Below are positions 10,560 to 23,500 of a stretch of 64,000 nucleotides of DNA, one piece after another. A program made the position numbers and the translations under genes. Under the pieces are notes generated by a model. The model searched no databases and was not told the DNA's origin. It saw only the letters and a program-made list of their open reading frames with translations. The DNA lies in the NCBI RefSeq assembly GCF_023053635.1, contig NC_086172.1, positions 16,521,501-16,585,500 on the forward strand, read 5' to 3'. Position 1 is the first letter of the stretch. Every line of letters starts with the position of its first letter. This DNA is from Elgaria multicarinata webbii (lineage: Eukaryota > Chordata > Lepidosauria > Squamata > Anguidae).

Positions 10560-11520
10560 TCTTTCCCTTTCGCAAATGAAGCAGGAACTTGCGGCAGCTG
10601 CAGCTGGCTGTTACCTCGGGCCCTGCCACAATACTTCCTTCTCCGGCACAACTTCTGAACGTCCCCAGAGGAGTGAATACAAATGAAGACGGGCTCCCTG
10701 TTACAGGCAGGGATTAAAAGCGTGTACGCACACATGCAAAGACGGGTGAATAGCTGGGGCTTGAACCGCCCTGAAAGCGTCTCAAGCAGCGTCCATTTTG
10801 CAGCGCACACACCCTACCTCCACCCCCCCCCACACACACACACCCCCGCCGCCGGGGCACCGTTTCCTTCGGCAGCTCCGTCCAGCCCGGGAGCGGCTCC
10901 TTCCTCGAACGGGGCGCTCTGCAAAGGCCGACGGAGAGAGGCGGCCTCTACTGCATTGCATCTGGCCCCGGAACTGGCGGCGGCGGCAGCAGAAGCCTCA
11001 GCGCGGCCTTCCCCCCGCCCCCCGCGCCAGGCCTCAGCCTGCCCCTTTCCTCGGTAGCAGAGCCGCGGATGGCGCCAGGTCCGGGGGGTGCGGCGGGCCT
11101 GCTCCTCCTGCCGCCGCTCCTCGCCCTCGTCGGTCTCGCCGCCGCCCAGCTGTCCTTGGAGGCCTTCCGGGCGGGACACGGCGCCTCCGCCCTGCCCGCC
11201 GCGGCGTCTGCGGCGCCTCAGAGACGGTACGGGGAAGCGGCCGCAGCCGGGAGGGCCGCGGCGCCCCCTCCCTCCCCCCGTCCCTCCTTGGCCTTTCGGG
11301 GATGCCCAGCTTGTGTCCCCAGAGCCGGCGGGTCCCCCTGGAAGGGTGGGAGGCGGCGGAGGAAAGCCACCCCCTCCTCGGTCTCCTTCCCGTGCGCTCC
11401 GCGCCCAGGAAGGGATTCCCCCTTCTCAGCCCCCGCGAAGACCCACCGGTGGGTGTGGGAGCCCCCCCCCCACTTTTCATAATCTGTGGGTGGGGGGCAC
11501 TGACTCAGATCGAGAGAACG
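10560..11520. promoter_or_regulatory. POFUT2: CpG island and promoter region of POFUT2
   Basis: GC- and CpG-rich sequence surrounds the first exon, in sharp contrast to the AT-rich flanks. No TATA box stands out. A C/CA-rich tract lies at 10814-10850. It covers the presumed 5' UTR, exon 1 and the start of intron 1, as expected of a housekeeping CpG promoter. The exact transcription start cannot be read from sequence. Confidence 0.7.
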
Positions 11521-14500
11521 CTTGACTGGGACGGGGATCTACACTACTGCTTTTAAAGCGCTTTGAAAACGTTTTGAAAACTACATGCAGTGGCCGGATC
11601 TACACTACTGCTTTAAAGCGCTTTATAACAGTTGTAAAGCGCTTTATAACTGTTATAAAGTGCTTTAAAGCAGTAGTGTAGATCCGGAGAGTCCTGGGCT
11701 GGATCTACACTACTTCTTTAAAGTGCTTTATAACAGTTTTATAGCGCTTTAAAGCAGTTAAAGCGCTTTATAACTGTTATAAAGCGCTTTAAAGCAGTAG
11801 TGTAGATCTGGGCCCCAACAGTTGTCAAAACTGTTATAAAGCGCTTTAAAGCAATAGTGTAGATCCCCCCCCCCCCGTATCCCGGTTCATCCGCCGTCAC
11901 CACACTGGGGCCCTTTCTACACCTAAGGATTATCCCAGGCAAATGGAGGGATCGTCCCTGCCTGTTCCCGGGATCCCCTGTGTCTCATTTGGATGCACAG
12001 GGATGATGGGTGGGGGGTGGGGGGAGGCAAGTGTAGAAACGGCCACTGGCTTGGTTGTTGTTATTATTATGTACTACCACTTTGGCATTCACTTTGCTAC
12101 TCCCCCTTGCATAACAGCCTGTTTTGATAGTAGATCTTGCTAAAAGTGCTAAAATCATTATATAGGATGACCATATGAAAAGGACAGGGCTCCTGTGTCT
12201 TTAACAGTTGCATAGAAAAATGAATTTCAGCAGGTGTCATTTGTATATATGGAGAACCTGGGGAAATTTCCTCTTTATCACAACAGTTAAAGCTGCAGGT
12301 GCCCTGCCCTCTTTTAAATCTGGTCACTCTAGTATAGCTCCTGCACGTTTAACTGTTGTGATGAAGAGGGAATTTCACCAGGTTCTCCATATATACAAAT
12401 GACCCCTGCTGAAATCCCCTTTTCTATGCAACTGTTAAAGATAGAGGAGCCCTGTCCTCCTTTTCATTTGGTCACCCTATTCTATATTGAGTACAACAGT
12501 GGTTCCCAAACTTTTTCAGGTCACCGCCCCCTTGGTTCCACAAACTCATGCCCAGTGCCCCCTACCTTACACTATAAAAATCATTATTCAGAATAGCGGT
12601 TTTCAACAACTCGCTAAGGAAGATTATTTATTTATTTATTGCATTTCTATACCGTCCAATAGCTGAAGCTCTCTGGGCGGTTTACAAAATTATAAAAATA
12701 ATAATAAAAATTATAAATAACAATAAAAATTATAAAAACAATAACTATAAAATTCAAAACAGTAACAATTAATTGAATATTCAAAATCCAATTGCATTTT
12801 TTTAGTTTATTCAATTAAACATAATTGATGGACTTGATCCAATGATATCATATTTTCAAAATCTGATAGTCATTTAGCAAGAATATTAGATACCACATTT
12901 AGTAACTAGGGTAGAATACCTCACTATTCTGTAAATTCCTAATTTGATGGATGGGCTTCTTAAACAGTATTAATACGTGTGGATTCTTCCCCTATATGGC
13001 TTGGGACTAAACTACCTTCTCCCGTAAAAAGGTCCCTGGGTTTTAAGACCTTCTGCAGAGGCGCTTCTTGGAAAAGACCACCTTGAGCACCCCCCCCTTT
13101 GCCCCTTAGCACCCCCCTGCTGCCCCCTTGCCTCTTAACGCCCCCCTATGCAATCCCACCGCCCCTAAGGGGCAGTACTGCCCACTTTGGGAACCACTGG
13201 AGTACAAGATCCCTTGTAAAAAAAAACCACCCCATTCTGAAGTGTTTTTTTTTATTTTATTTTATTTATTTTATTTTATTTTATTTATTACATTTTTATA
13301 CCGCCCAATAGCCGAAGCTCTCTGGGCGGTTCACAAAAATTAAAATCATCATAAAACAACCAACAAGTTAAAAATACAAATACAAAATACAATATAAAAA
13401 GCACAACCAGGATAAAACCACGCAGCAAAATTGATATAAGGTTAAAATACAGAGTTAAAACAGTATAATTTAAATTTAAGTTAAAATTAAGTGTTAAAAT
13501 ACTGAGTGAATAAAAAGGTCTTCAGCTGGCGACGAAAGGAGTACAGTGTAGGCGCCAGGCGGACCTCTCTGGGGAGCTCATTCCACAACCGGGGTGCCAC
13601 AGCGGAGAAAGCCCTCCTCCTAGTAGCCACCTGCCTCACTTCCTTTGGCAGGGGCTCACGGAGAAGGGCCCCTGTAGATGATCTTAAGGTCCGGGTAGGT
13701 ACATATGGGAGGAGGCGTTCCTTCAAATAACCTGGCCCCAAACCGTTTAGGGCTTTAAATGTCAATACCAGCACTTTGAATCGGGCCCGGACCTGGACTG
13801 GCAGCCAATGAAGTTGTAAAAGGACTGGCGTAATGTGATCTCGCCAGCCAATCCCTGTTAGTAAACGGGCTGCCCTGTTTTGTACCAGCTGAAGCTTCCG
13901 GACCGTTTTCAAAGGCAGCCCCACGTATAACGCATTGCAGTAATCCAAACGAGAGGTTATCAGAGCATGGATAACTGTAGCTAGGCTATCACTGTCCAGA
14001 TAAGGGCGCAGTTGGTATATCAGCCTAAGCTGATAAAAGGTGCTCTTTGCCACTGAGTTCACCTGTGCCTCAAGTGACAGTTCTGGATCGAAGAGCACCC
14101 CCAAACTACGGACCCGATCCTTTAGGGAGAGTGCAACCCCATCCAGGACAGGGCAAACATCACCTCGCCGGACAAATGAACCACCCGCTAACAGTACCTC
14201 CGTCTTGTCTGGATTGAGTCTCAGTTTGTTAGCCCTCATCCAGTCCATTACCGTGCCCAGGCAACTGTTTTTAAGGCAACTGTTATGGTTAGTGAAGTGG
14301 ATCACGAAGAAAAGGCAAAAGCCACCAACAACGTGAATCGTGGCTGTTGGCTGAAGACAGGCCATGCAGCAATATAGTATGGGAGCTTGCATTATCAGAA
14401 AAACTATGTCAAAAAATAAGAGTGTCAAGGGGACAGAAAAAAGGGGAAACATTCACTGCTGAGTATTACATACACAAATCAAGCTGATGTGACAATACAA

Positions 14501-17500
14501 GTCCCAGCTGCTGGTGTGCTGTAGAAAATGCTCAGTCCATCCTTTTCTGCAATATACCAGTGACTAGAATAAATCCAAACAGCAGCAATAGTGTAAAACC
14601 TTTATTTGGGGACAATTAAATATCACAAATAATGACCGAGATTTTAAATAACAGCCTTAAAATTCTGGAGACTGTTTGCAGACTGACTAAGCTAGTTTGT
14701 GCCCAGTGCAAAATACCTCTTGTTGCACCAAAATACATTGGCACAAAGAAGCAATGACCACTCTTCCCTTTGAAAATATTATTTGTTTAGTAGGAGTTGT
14801 TAGAATCTTCAGTAATATTATTTCTTTTGTTACCTCTAGGTATCTTTTGTATGATGTAAACCCACCTGAAGGTTTCAACCTCCGAAGAGATGTCTATATA
14901 CGAGTTGCCTCTCTTATAAAGACCTTGTTAAAAAGTGAAGCTTGGGTACTGGTTCTGCCTCCCTGGGGACGTCTTTACCATTGGCAAAGTCGTGATATTC
15001 ATCAGATCCGAATTCCTTGGTTCGTTTTTTTTGATGTTCCCAGCCTCAGTGAAAACATACCAGTTATTGAATACGAACAGTTTCTTTCAGGTAAAATATA
15101 TTCCAGAATCAGTGATATAATCTTGTAGTAATTTCAACTCAGGCTTTCATGTGTGCATCCAGTTAAAGAAGGTATATTAAGATAAAACTTACATAATTTA
15201 TGAAGTGGAATTCTAATTCAGGTTACCCCCTACCCTTCTGGAAGGCACAACTTGTATGAAAAAGTCAGAAACCAATTATTTTAGTAGCTTCCTGTTAGTT
15301 ATTTCACAATTAAAAATTGTGAAATAATTTGTAATTGTAAATAATAATTATATTTAACAATAACATTGAAATGGCTTGGATCCAGGCTCTTTTCCACCTG
15401 TGGGAATACTGCCTGCTCAGAATACTCCCATTGGTAGAAAGGGAGGCAGGATGCCAGCGGTTCCATTTTATATCTACTACATGGAATGAGATTCCATAGA
15501 GGGATTTCCTGTTTTATTCTGTACATTGATGGCACTATATCTATTAATAATAATATGCAATATTTTTGTTTGATTGTCAGAGTCTGGTGGGCCCTTTATT
15601 GACCAGGTATATGTCCTGCAAAACTATGCTGAAGGTTGGAAAGAGGGGACTTGGGAGGAGAAAATAGATGAGAGGCCATGCATTGACCAACTCATGTATT
15701 CAACAGACAAACATAAATACTACAGGTAATCTTCTATAGGAGTAGTTGTATTAACAAAAAAAAATCTCCCCTATTTTCATCTCCCTGCAGCTCCTACGAA
15801 CATTGCCAAAAAGTCCCAAGTGGATCGTTGAGCATCCTATTTGATCAATTTTTTTAAATGTTGCATGAGTGCTCTCATTTTAAATTCTTTATTTTCAAGA
15901 TTTGTATCCTACCTTCCATTTGCAGTAAAACACAACGTTATTAAATAGCCCCAAAACATCAAACTAAAACTCACAGACCCCATTTAAACTAAGCAGCTCT
16001 GATGTCCCTCAACCAGGGTTAGCAGGTCCTACACCTCAGTGTGTATATCCCAATCAAGCATTCAAGGGTCGAGAATCCAACTTAGCCAAGTTTTTATTAG
16101 AACAACACTGCAGTATTGGGCACTCTAGCATCAAATCAAACCAGAGCACCTCGATCAAAACAATATTTGAAACATTTATAGTCTCTTGATTAGAAAAAGT
16201 GCATTCAATTTCTCATTGGTCAGCGTCATTACATTCATAGCACCCTACTGGTCCTTTTAGTAGCATGTAGTTACTGCAGCCGAAACTCTCCCCACGGCCT
16301 GAGTTCGATTCCAGCGGAAGCTGGTTTCAGGCAGCTGGCTCGGGTCAACTCAGCCTTCCATCCTCTTGAGGTCGGTAAAATGAGTACCCAGTTAGATGGG
16401 GGAAAGGTAATCATGGCCGGGGAAGGCAACGGCAAACCACCCCGCTGTAAGGCCTGCCAAGAAAACGTCAGCAAAACTTGGCGTCCCTCCAAGAGTCAGT
16501 AATGACTCAGTGCTTGCACGAGAGGTTCCTTTCCTTTCCTTTCCTAGGTTACAAGAGAAAGTGTTTAGTGCATCCAATCATAAGTCACCTGTTACATTTG
16601 TTGTCTCATTGGATAAAACCTTTCTCTTTGTTTCTAGTGTTCTCATTATTAAGGAATGCATAGCAAGCAATGCGAGCGACCTTAAACTAGAACCGTGTGT
16701 GTGTGTGTTGCCTTTTACTTGGTACATCATATTCTTTCCCACGGATGCAAGCACACAATCTCAGGACTGTATTTGACTCTTTTGGGAACAGAAGGAACAA
16801 TGTGAAATCTCTCTCTTTCTGATGACATCAGCTCCACAAAGAATAGGTGGAGCAATCACTGTCCAAAGTCCTCCTAAAATAACTACATTATAAACTAATT
16901 GCCAAACACCTATATTGATGGGGCCAGATAGGCCTCCGCGGGAAGGGTATTCCAAAACGATTGCACCGTTATTTTTTCATTATTTATTTAAGCATTTTTA
17001 TCCCGCCCTTTAGCCAAAAAGGCTCTCAAGGCAGCTTACAAAAATATTTCTGAAAACTGTCCCTGTCCACAGGCTTACAATCTAAAAAACATGACACAAA
17101 CGGAAAGGGGATTGGGAGGGAAGAGGGGGTGGGGGAAGAAAAGCAACTTCAGGCACTAGATTCTTAAGTTCAGCAGTGACAGTTGGTAGCAGGAGGGAGG
17201 GGGCTCTCAGCTGGAGCTGGGCCCAGGCAGGATGGCGAGGGGCCTGGCTACTGCTTCGTCCCCCACTCATTGAGATGGTTCTGTTTCTCATTACCACTTG
17301 CCTGGCCTCAGCAGTAGGGCAGGGCTCCTGTTGATCAGAGCACACAGGAGGTAGACTAGGGTCCTTAAGATGTTTAGTTTCCAGGCCTTTTAGGGCTTTA
17401 AAGTTTTAGGGCTATATACTATATTGGGCTCAGAAACAAAAAGGTAATAAATGAAAAGGTATAATGCAAGAGATACCTGCTTTTTCCTACCAGCCCCCTA

Positions 17501-20500
17501 ATAACTTTTTAGCTTGCACTTTTCAAGAGTAGCTTTATGAAGTGCAGGTTACAGTATGGATTCATCTCTCTCCTTGCAGCAAATTCTTGGGAGTGGTGGT
17601 CAAGTCTGGAAGTTATGAAACCATGAATGATCTTCTCCAGGAAATGACGCAGCTGCTTTATTGATTTCAGACACATCAAGAGACAAATCAAAGAAGTGAC
17701 AAATCAAAGAGCCCCCCCAAGCTGTGCCCTTGAAGGCAGATGGTTCAGCTATGCCTGGATCAACTGGCCCCCACCCAACAGCATATCCATTTTAACGAGA
17801 TTAGATCTGTTTGTTTGCCATGCTCTCAGAGATTGACTCAGTGTTATTGTGAAAAGTCAAATGAAATGTATCTGTATTCTTATATAAGTCAACAAATTAT
17901 GCATTAATTATCCAATTTTCATTGTTTTAATTTGTACCCCTCTGTATATGCTAACCTTTTTATGATTTTATCTTATTTTGTAGGGGATGGTTCTGGGGTT
18001 ATGAAGAAACACGGGGCCTTAAGGTGACTTGTTTATCTGTCCAAGGCTCTGCCTCTGTCATAGCTCCTCTGCTTTTGAACACTTCCACTCGGTGAGACAT
18101 GCTCTATTAATATTTATCTCAGATATTAGCAAATTTGCTTTTGGACTTCGAGAAATGGAAGAAAAATTTAAGCCCTCTTTCTCACTGTAATAACAAGCTT
18201 GGATAGATACGTTATTAATACTAAGTTTTTCATTTTTTGTGATCTTAGTCTGAAACCCTTTACAGCACCAGTCACAGAAAGTGGATATACAGGCAGAGTT
18301 TGAGGTGGGGATCACCTGGCCTGAATTTATGATTCACCTGGCCTGCTTCTGCTACTATTTTTGGTTGTAAGAGCACTTCAAGGGAGCAGTTTGAATGTAA
18401 CTCTTTTCTGCTCACATATTGTTCATATGATGACAGTCATCGTAAGCGTGCCACTAGAATTCTGAAAGCTCATCATGGAAAGCACTTCTTCCAGACATTT
18501 ATTGAGTCCAATCAGTGCTAGATCTCCCCATACATTATGATCAGCTTCATAAAACCTAGGAGGAGAGGTCAGTTAAGTCTGTCCTCTACTCCCAGGCATT
18601 GGACAGTAGACAATGAGATTTTAATGTCAGTAATTTATCCAGGTAATGCTTCTTGTAACAGTTTTTTTTAGCAGTTTTAAATTGTTTCCATATTTTGTAT
18701 GTTAAAATTGTTAAAATTATTTTTTATTTTATTATTGTACATACAATAAGTGCAATACGATACATACTAAATAACCAATCAGTGACAAATACACAGTACA
18801 GTCAATAAGACATTACTTCTCTGGGTTCCTAAATTAAAGCATATATGTTTTCATATTCATATATTATACTTTATATGTTTTGTATGCAGAGTCCAAAAAA
18901 GAACAGCTGGAAATTATCACCTACTAGAATGTTGCTAGAGTTTAACTGTAGGAGTTCTTTGCAAACAAATCAAGGCCTTTACATCTTTATTTTACTTCCA
19001 ATAGCAGATCTTTACGTGAGAGTCCAAAAAAGCCAGAATGAGCATTGGTTATCTTTAAATAACAACAACAACTACAACCGGAATAGCATTTAACAACAAT
19101 AGATTCGGAAATTGACAAGGAAATAAGGTGATGCCAACCACAGAGATTCTAAGGGTGTGAGAAGAGTGTATTGATAAACTTCCCCTTTTGCTCACACTAT
19201 AACAGGGAGAAACAGTTATATCTATTTATATCTAAATTATCTCTCTCATGTAGACAGTGAAAGGGCGCCAGGCATTGGAAAAACAAGCATTTTTTTAATG
19301 CCTTCTCTTAAATTAGCATATTTGGTTAACTTGGTCATTTCTGCTGGCTTGCAGACTTTGTCGAGCCATTATTTTCACATAGGGATAGCTTTAGTCCTCC
19401 AGTTTCTGGCAGCCAAAATTCTAGCAGCAGTTAATACGTTTTGGATCATCTCAGTATATATGGGGTCTATCTGTTCCTGTACATAACCGAGCAAGACTGT
19501 TAGAGGGTCACAGGATATAGAAACATGTATAATTGTAGATATTGCATATACAATTTCCCCACAGAAGTCGTTAATCGGAGGGCACTCCCACCAAATATGC
19601 ATAAAATTAGTTTACACAGTGCCAGCACTGATCTTCACAGTTCTTGTAAATATGACTCAGCCAGTTAGGGGTCAGATAGTATTGGTATAGTATTTTATAG
19701 TGGTTCTCTTTCAATAAATAAACATTAACACAAGGAGAACATGCTGGGCCTTGTAAGAATATTTTCCTCCACATCTGTGGTGTAATTGGATGATCATTGT
19801 TCTTTCTCATCTAGTTTTGAAGCTGTTACCCTTGTTTTCATCTCTCTATATAATTAACAAATAAATCTGTGATAACAAGCCTTTCCATTTCTTCCTTTCA
19901 TAAATTAATTGTTCAAAAGCAGTTAGATTCAGCATGGTGCTACAAATTTATATAGGATCTTAATTGGTTATATTGTAACCAAAGAGGGACCTGTTCAATT
20001 TATGTGTAAGATCGTTAAACGAAATACATGTATAGTTTTTCTCCACATGTATGAATCTATATACTTTGTGTCTAATCCAGCTTGAAACTCCATCAGTTAG
20101 TGTGAAATTATCATTATAAATGAATGATACAAGTAAAAAAAATTGGGAGGAAAATATATTCTTAAAGCTATCTCAAACTATCATAGCATGGCAACAAGGT
20201 AGAGGGCCTTTTCAGTGATGGCCCCCCGACTGTGGAATGATCTCCCCGATGAGGCTCGCCTGACGCCAACATTGTTATCTTTCAGGCGCCAGGTCAAGAC
20301 TTTTCTCTTCTCCCAGGCATTTAACAGCATTTAACAACGCTAAGTTTGTTTTTAAACGGACCCCCAGAACTGGTGTTTTTAAAATGGATACTCTTGTTTT
20401 TATACTGTTGTTTTTATGTTTCTGATGGTTTTTAAATTTTGTATACTTTTTAATGTTTACTGTTTTAACTTTTGTGAACCGCCCAGAGAGCTTCGGCTGT

Positions 20501-23500
20501 GGGGCGGTATATAAATGTAAATAAATAAATAAATAAATAGCAGTAATGCATAGGTTATAGTTGGTTAATACCAGCGAGTCATTGATTTTCTTTTTACTAT
20601 GCCATGGCAATCTTGCAAGAGAGATCTTGGCGCATTTTCGCTCAATGACATGCCATGATATCCTAGGACATATGTTAATCCATTGTGCAAGCTCTTTATA
20701 TTATGTTTTTCTTTTGTAATTTTTGTGAGCCATCCAGAAAGCTTTGGATATTGGGTAGTATAGCAGTTAAGGAAATGAAATGAAATAAATGAATGAATAC
20801 AGCTAAAGAATATCTATTACAAACTCTTCTTGGGAGAATAATTTTCAAATGATACTTCAAATGCTAATAAAACAAAAATGTACACCTATCAGTGAACTTG
20901 GGCATGGGCAACATGACATTCTCCAGATGTTGTTGGGCTATATTTCCCATCATCCTTGATCATGATCCCTGGGTTGATGGGAGTCTGAGTCAAATACATC
21001 TGGAAGGCCAGAAGTTGTTCGCCTGTGATGTTACATTAAAGGAAGGACCACTAAAATCAACAGACCATACTTCCAAATATTGGGTTGGAGGCTATAGCCC
21101 TATCTCGCAGATCTATGGCTGAATAAGGAATCACGCCTGCCACATCCCCTGGCAGGCTGGAGTGCTTATTCATGAAAAATATTATTCTGTTCTTGGCAAT
21201 TCTGAACTTGCGCCACCTACGTACAAATGGCAGGAAAAGGAGCACTAGGAGAGAGAGAGAGAGAGAAGCCTCTCCTGTGCCAGTGGCCCATGTGTCCTTT
21301 ATACTATTGTAAGCCGGAAAGAAATTTTGCACAAAGTATGTTTCCGTTATCTGGCCATAGTTGATAAGATGGCACATTTTTGGAATTTTAGAAAACTATT
21401 TTTCTATTTTCACCAAAATATCTGAATTGCAGTGTTCAATTTGTACATTCATGGCTGCCTCAGGTTCCTTAATCTCTGTAAAGAAAGCTAATAATGCAAA
21501 TTATTTTTACATGGGAATGTACACTAAGCCTTATTGTTTTGAATAGGTCAGTGATGTTAGACAGAGCTGAAAATCTTCTTCACGACCACTATGGTGGCAA
21601 AGATTATTGGAATGTGAGTATTCTCGAGCAGCCTTTCCCAGATGATTCGCTTAGCTTTTGTCGCTTGGCATTTTTTTTTCCTGAAAGTGAGCAATTTTGT
21701 AGCCCATTTTATTTTGAAGGTCCAGATATCATTTCATATTTGTAAACGTTATAAAATGCCAAATCTGAATAAACTAGAAAAAAAGATGGTCTCTAGTCTG
21801 CTATTTTCTGGGTGACCCTTTCATATTAAATTATATTTCCATTTATCACCAGTCATTTATTGCATGTGTTTTGTAAATGATCCCAGAATACTATCTGGAT
21901 TAAAGCTATTTTAATGTACTACAAATTCCAGTGGGGAAATACCTGAGCCATGTTTACTCACAGAAACATGTATTGTGATAAGTATAGAAGTTCATATATT
22001 AACTTTGCTTACAGCTTCTCTCTTACTTTTATCTTATCCAGAGAATAGCTTCTAGTAGAATAGATATCCAATATTATTCTATATCAAAATATGGATTCTT
22101 CTAATCTACCAAGATGTCCTTTTAATCCAAGTTAGTTGATCCACCTCATAAACATTCCCCACACTTAACAGTGCTAAATCACTGTGCTAGTTGTTGTTGT
22201 TGTTGTTAGTTTGTTTTTTAAACAATTTTATTTAGATTCTTCCCTCAGGAAGATCCTTACCTATCTTAAGAACCTTAGATAATTTCCTTTTATATGAAGA
22301 TGGCTTGTGAGTTCCTGTCTGAGCTCATATCAATATCCAAACCTAGTAATAACTAGGGCTGTGCACTACTCTGGATCTGAATCTGAAGCAGATGGGGTGA
22401 TTCGGACCTCTCTAAAACAGATCTGAGGCGGCTTGGGAGAGGTCCAAATCAATCCGAGGCAGATCGGTTCCAAATCGATTTGGAAATTCAGACTTTTTTT
22501 CAAGGACTGCACATGGGAATTTACAAAAATGCATTCATCTCCATCATTTTTAAAGGTAAAGACATGGAATTTGGCACCATAATAGTACTCCTAAGTTTGA
22601 GGTTTTAAAATTATTTTTTAAAATACACTTGTCATTTTAAAGGTAAAGACATTTAACTTGGCAACATTACATAGGAATTTAGCCTACATAGGATTTTAGC
22701 CATGCAAAGTTTGAAGCACATTGGTTCGTCCCCTGATTTTTAGAATTTTTTTAAAGATTCCCCCCTAACCATTCCTCTTCCCATTTACAAAAATGCATTC
22801 ATCTCCATCATTTAGCACCATGATAGCTTCTAAATAGGGCTTAAGGCATGCCGAGTTTGAAGCACATTGGTCCTACCCCTGATTTTAGGTTTTTTTTTAA
22901 AGTTTGAGGTTTTAAAATTATTATTTTTAAATACGCTATCATTTTTAAAGGTAAAGACATGTAACTTGGCAACATGATAGCACTTATGTAGGGCTTTAGG
23001 CATACCAAGTTTGAAGCACATCAGATCATCCCCTGATTTTTAAAAAGATTTTCCCCTAACCATTCCTCCCGCCATATTGCTAGGGAAGGAACGGATGAGT
23101 TAACTTCAAAAGACTCAAGTAGGGGAGATTTGCACTTCCAAAGACACAGACATTAGGGAAGGCGCAATGTGTGCCGATTCTTGATTAGATAAGACACCTT
23201 CTGAAATTGCTCTTTGCGAGTGGCTGCGTGTTTCCTTGAAAAATCACATTTTTAAAAATTCCTTGCAAGAAATCTGCTGAACATAAATGTATAAAAAAAT
23301 TACATATATGAGTAGGTCGATGACAACTGTTACCTCAACAACTTCCATGTTTCTATCTTAAAAAATAAAAACGTTATAGGCGTTTATTCCTCCCAATGGA
23401 AAGCTATGGGGGGAAAAAATCACATTTTAAAAAATTCCTTGTGCTAAACATAAATGTATGAAAATGTATGAAAATTTACACATATGAGTAGGTCGATGAC

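Noticed and set aside
10798-11556. 252-codon frame and other long frames overlapping POFUT2 exon 1
   Set aside because: The CpG island lacks stop codons in several frames; only the 11069 frame gives a signal peptide and the correct phase-2 junction to exon 2.
16271-16546. A tRNA gene from the Pol III B-box-like GTTCGATTCC
   Set aside because: The body continues into SINE sequence with a BovB-like tail and (CCTTT)n, and no cloverleaf with a plausible anticodon is evident.
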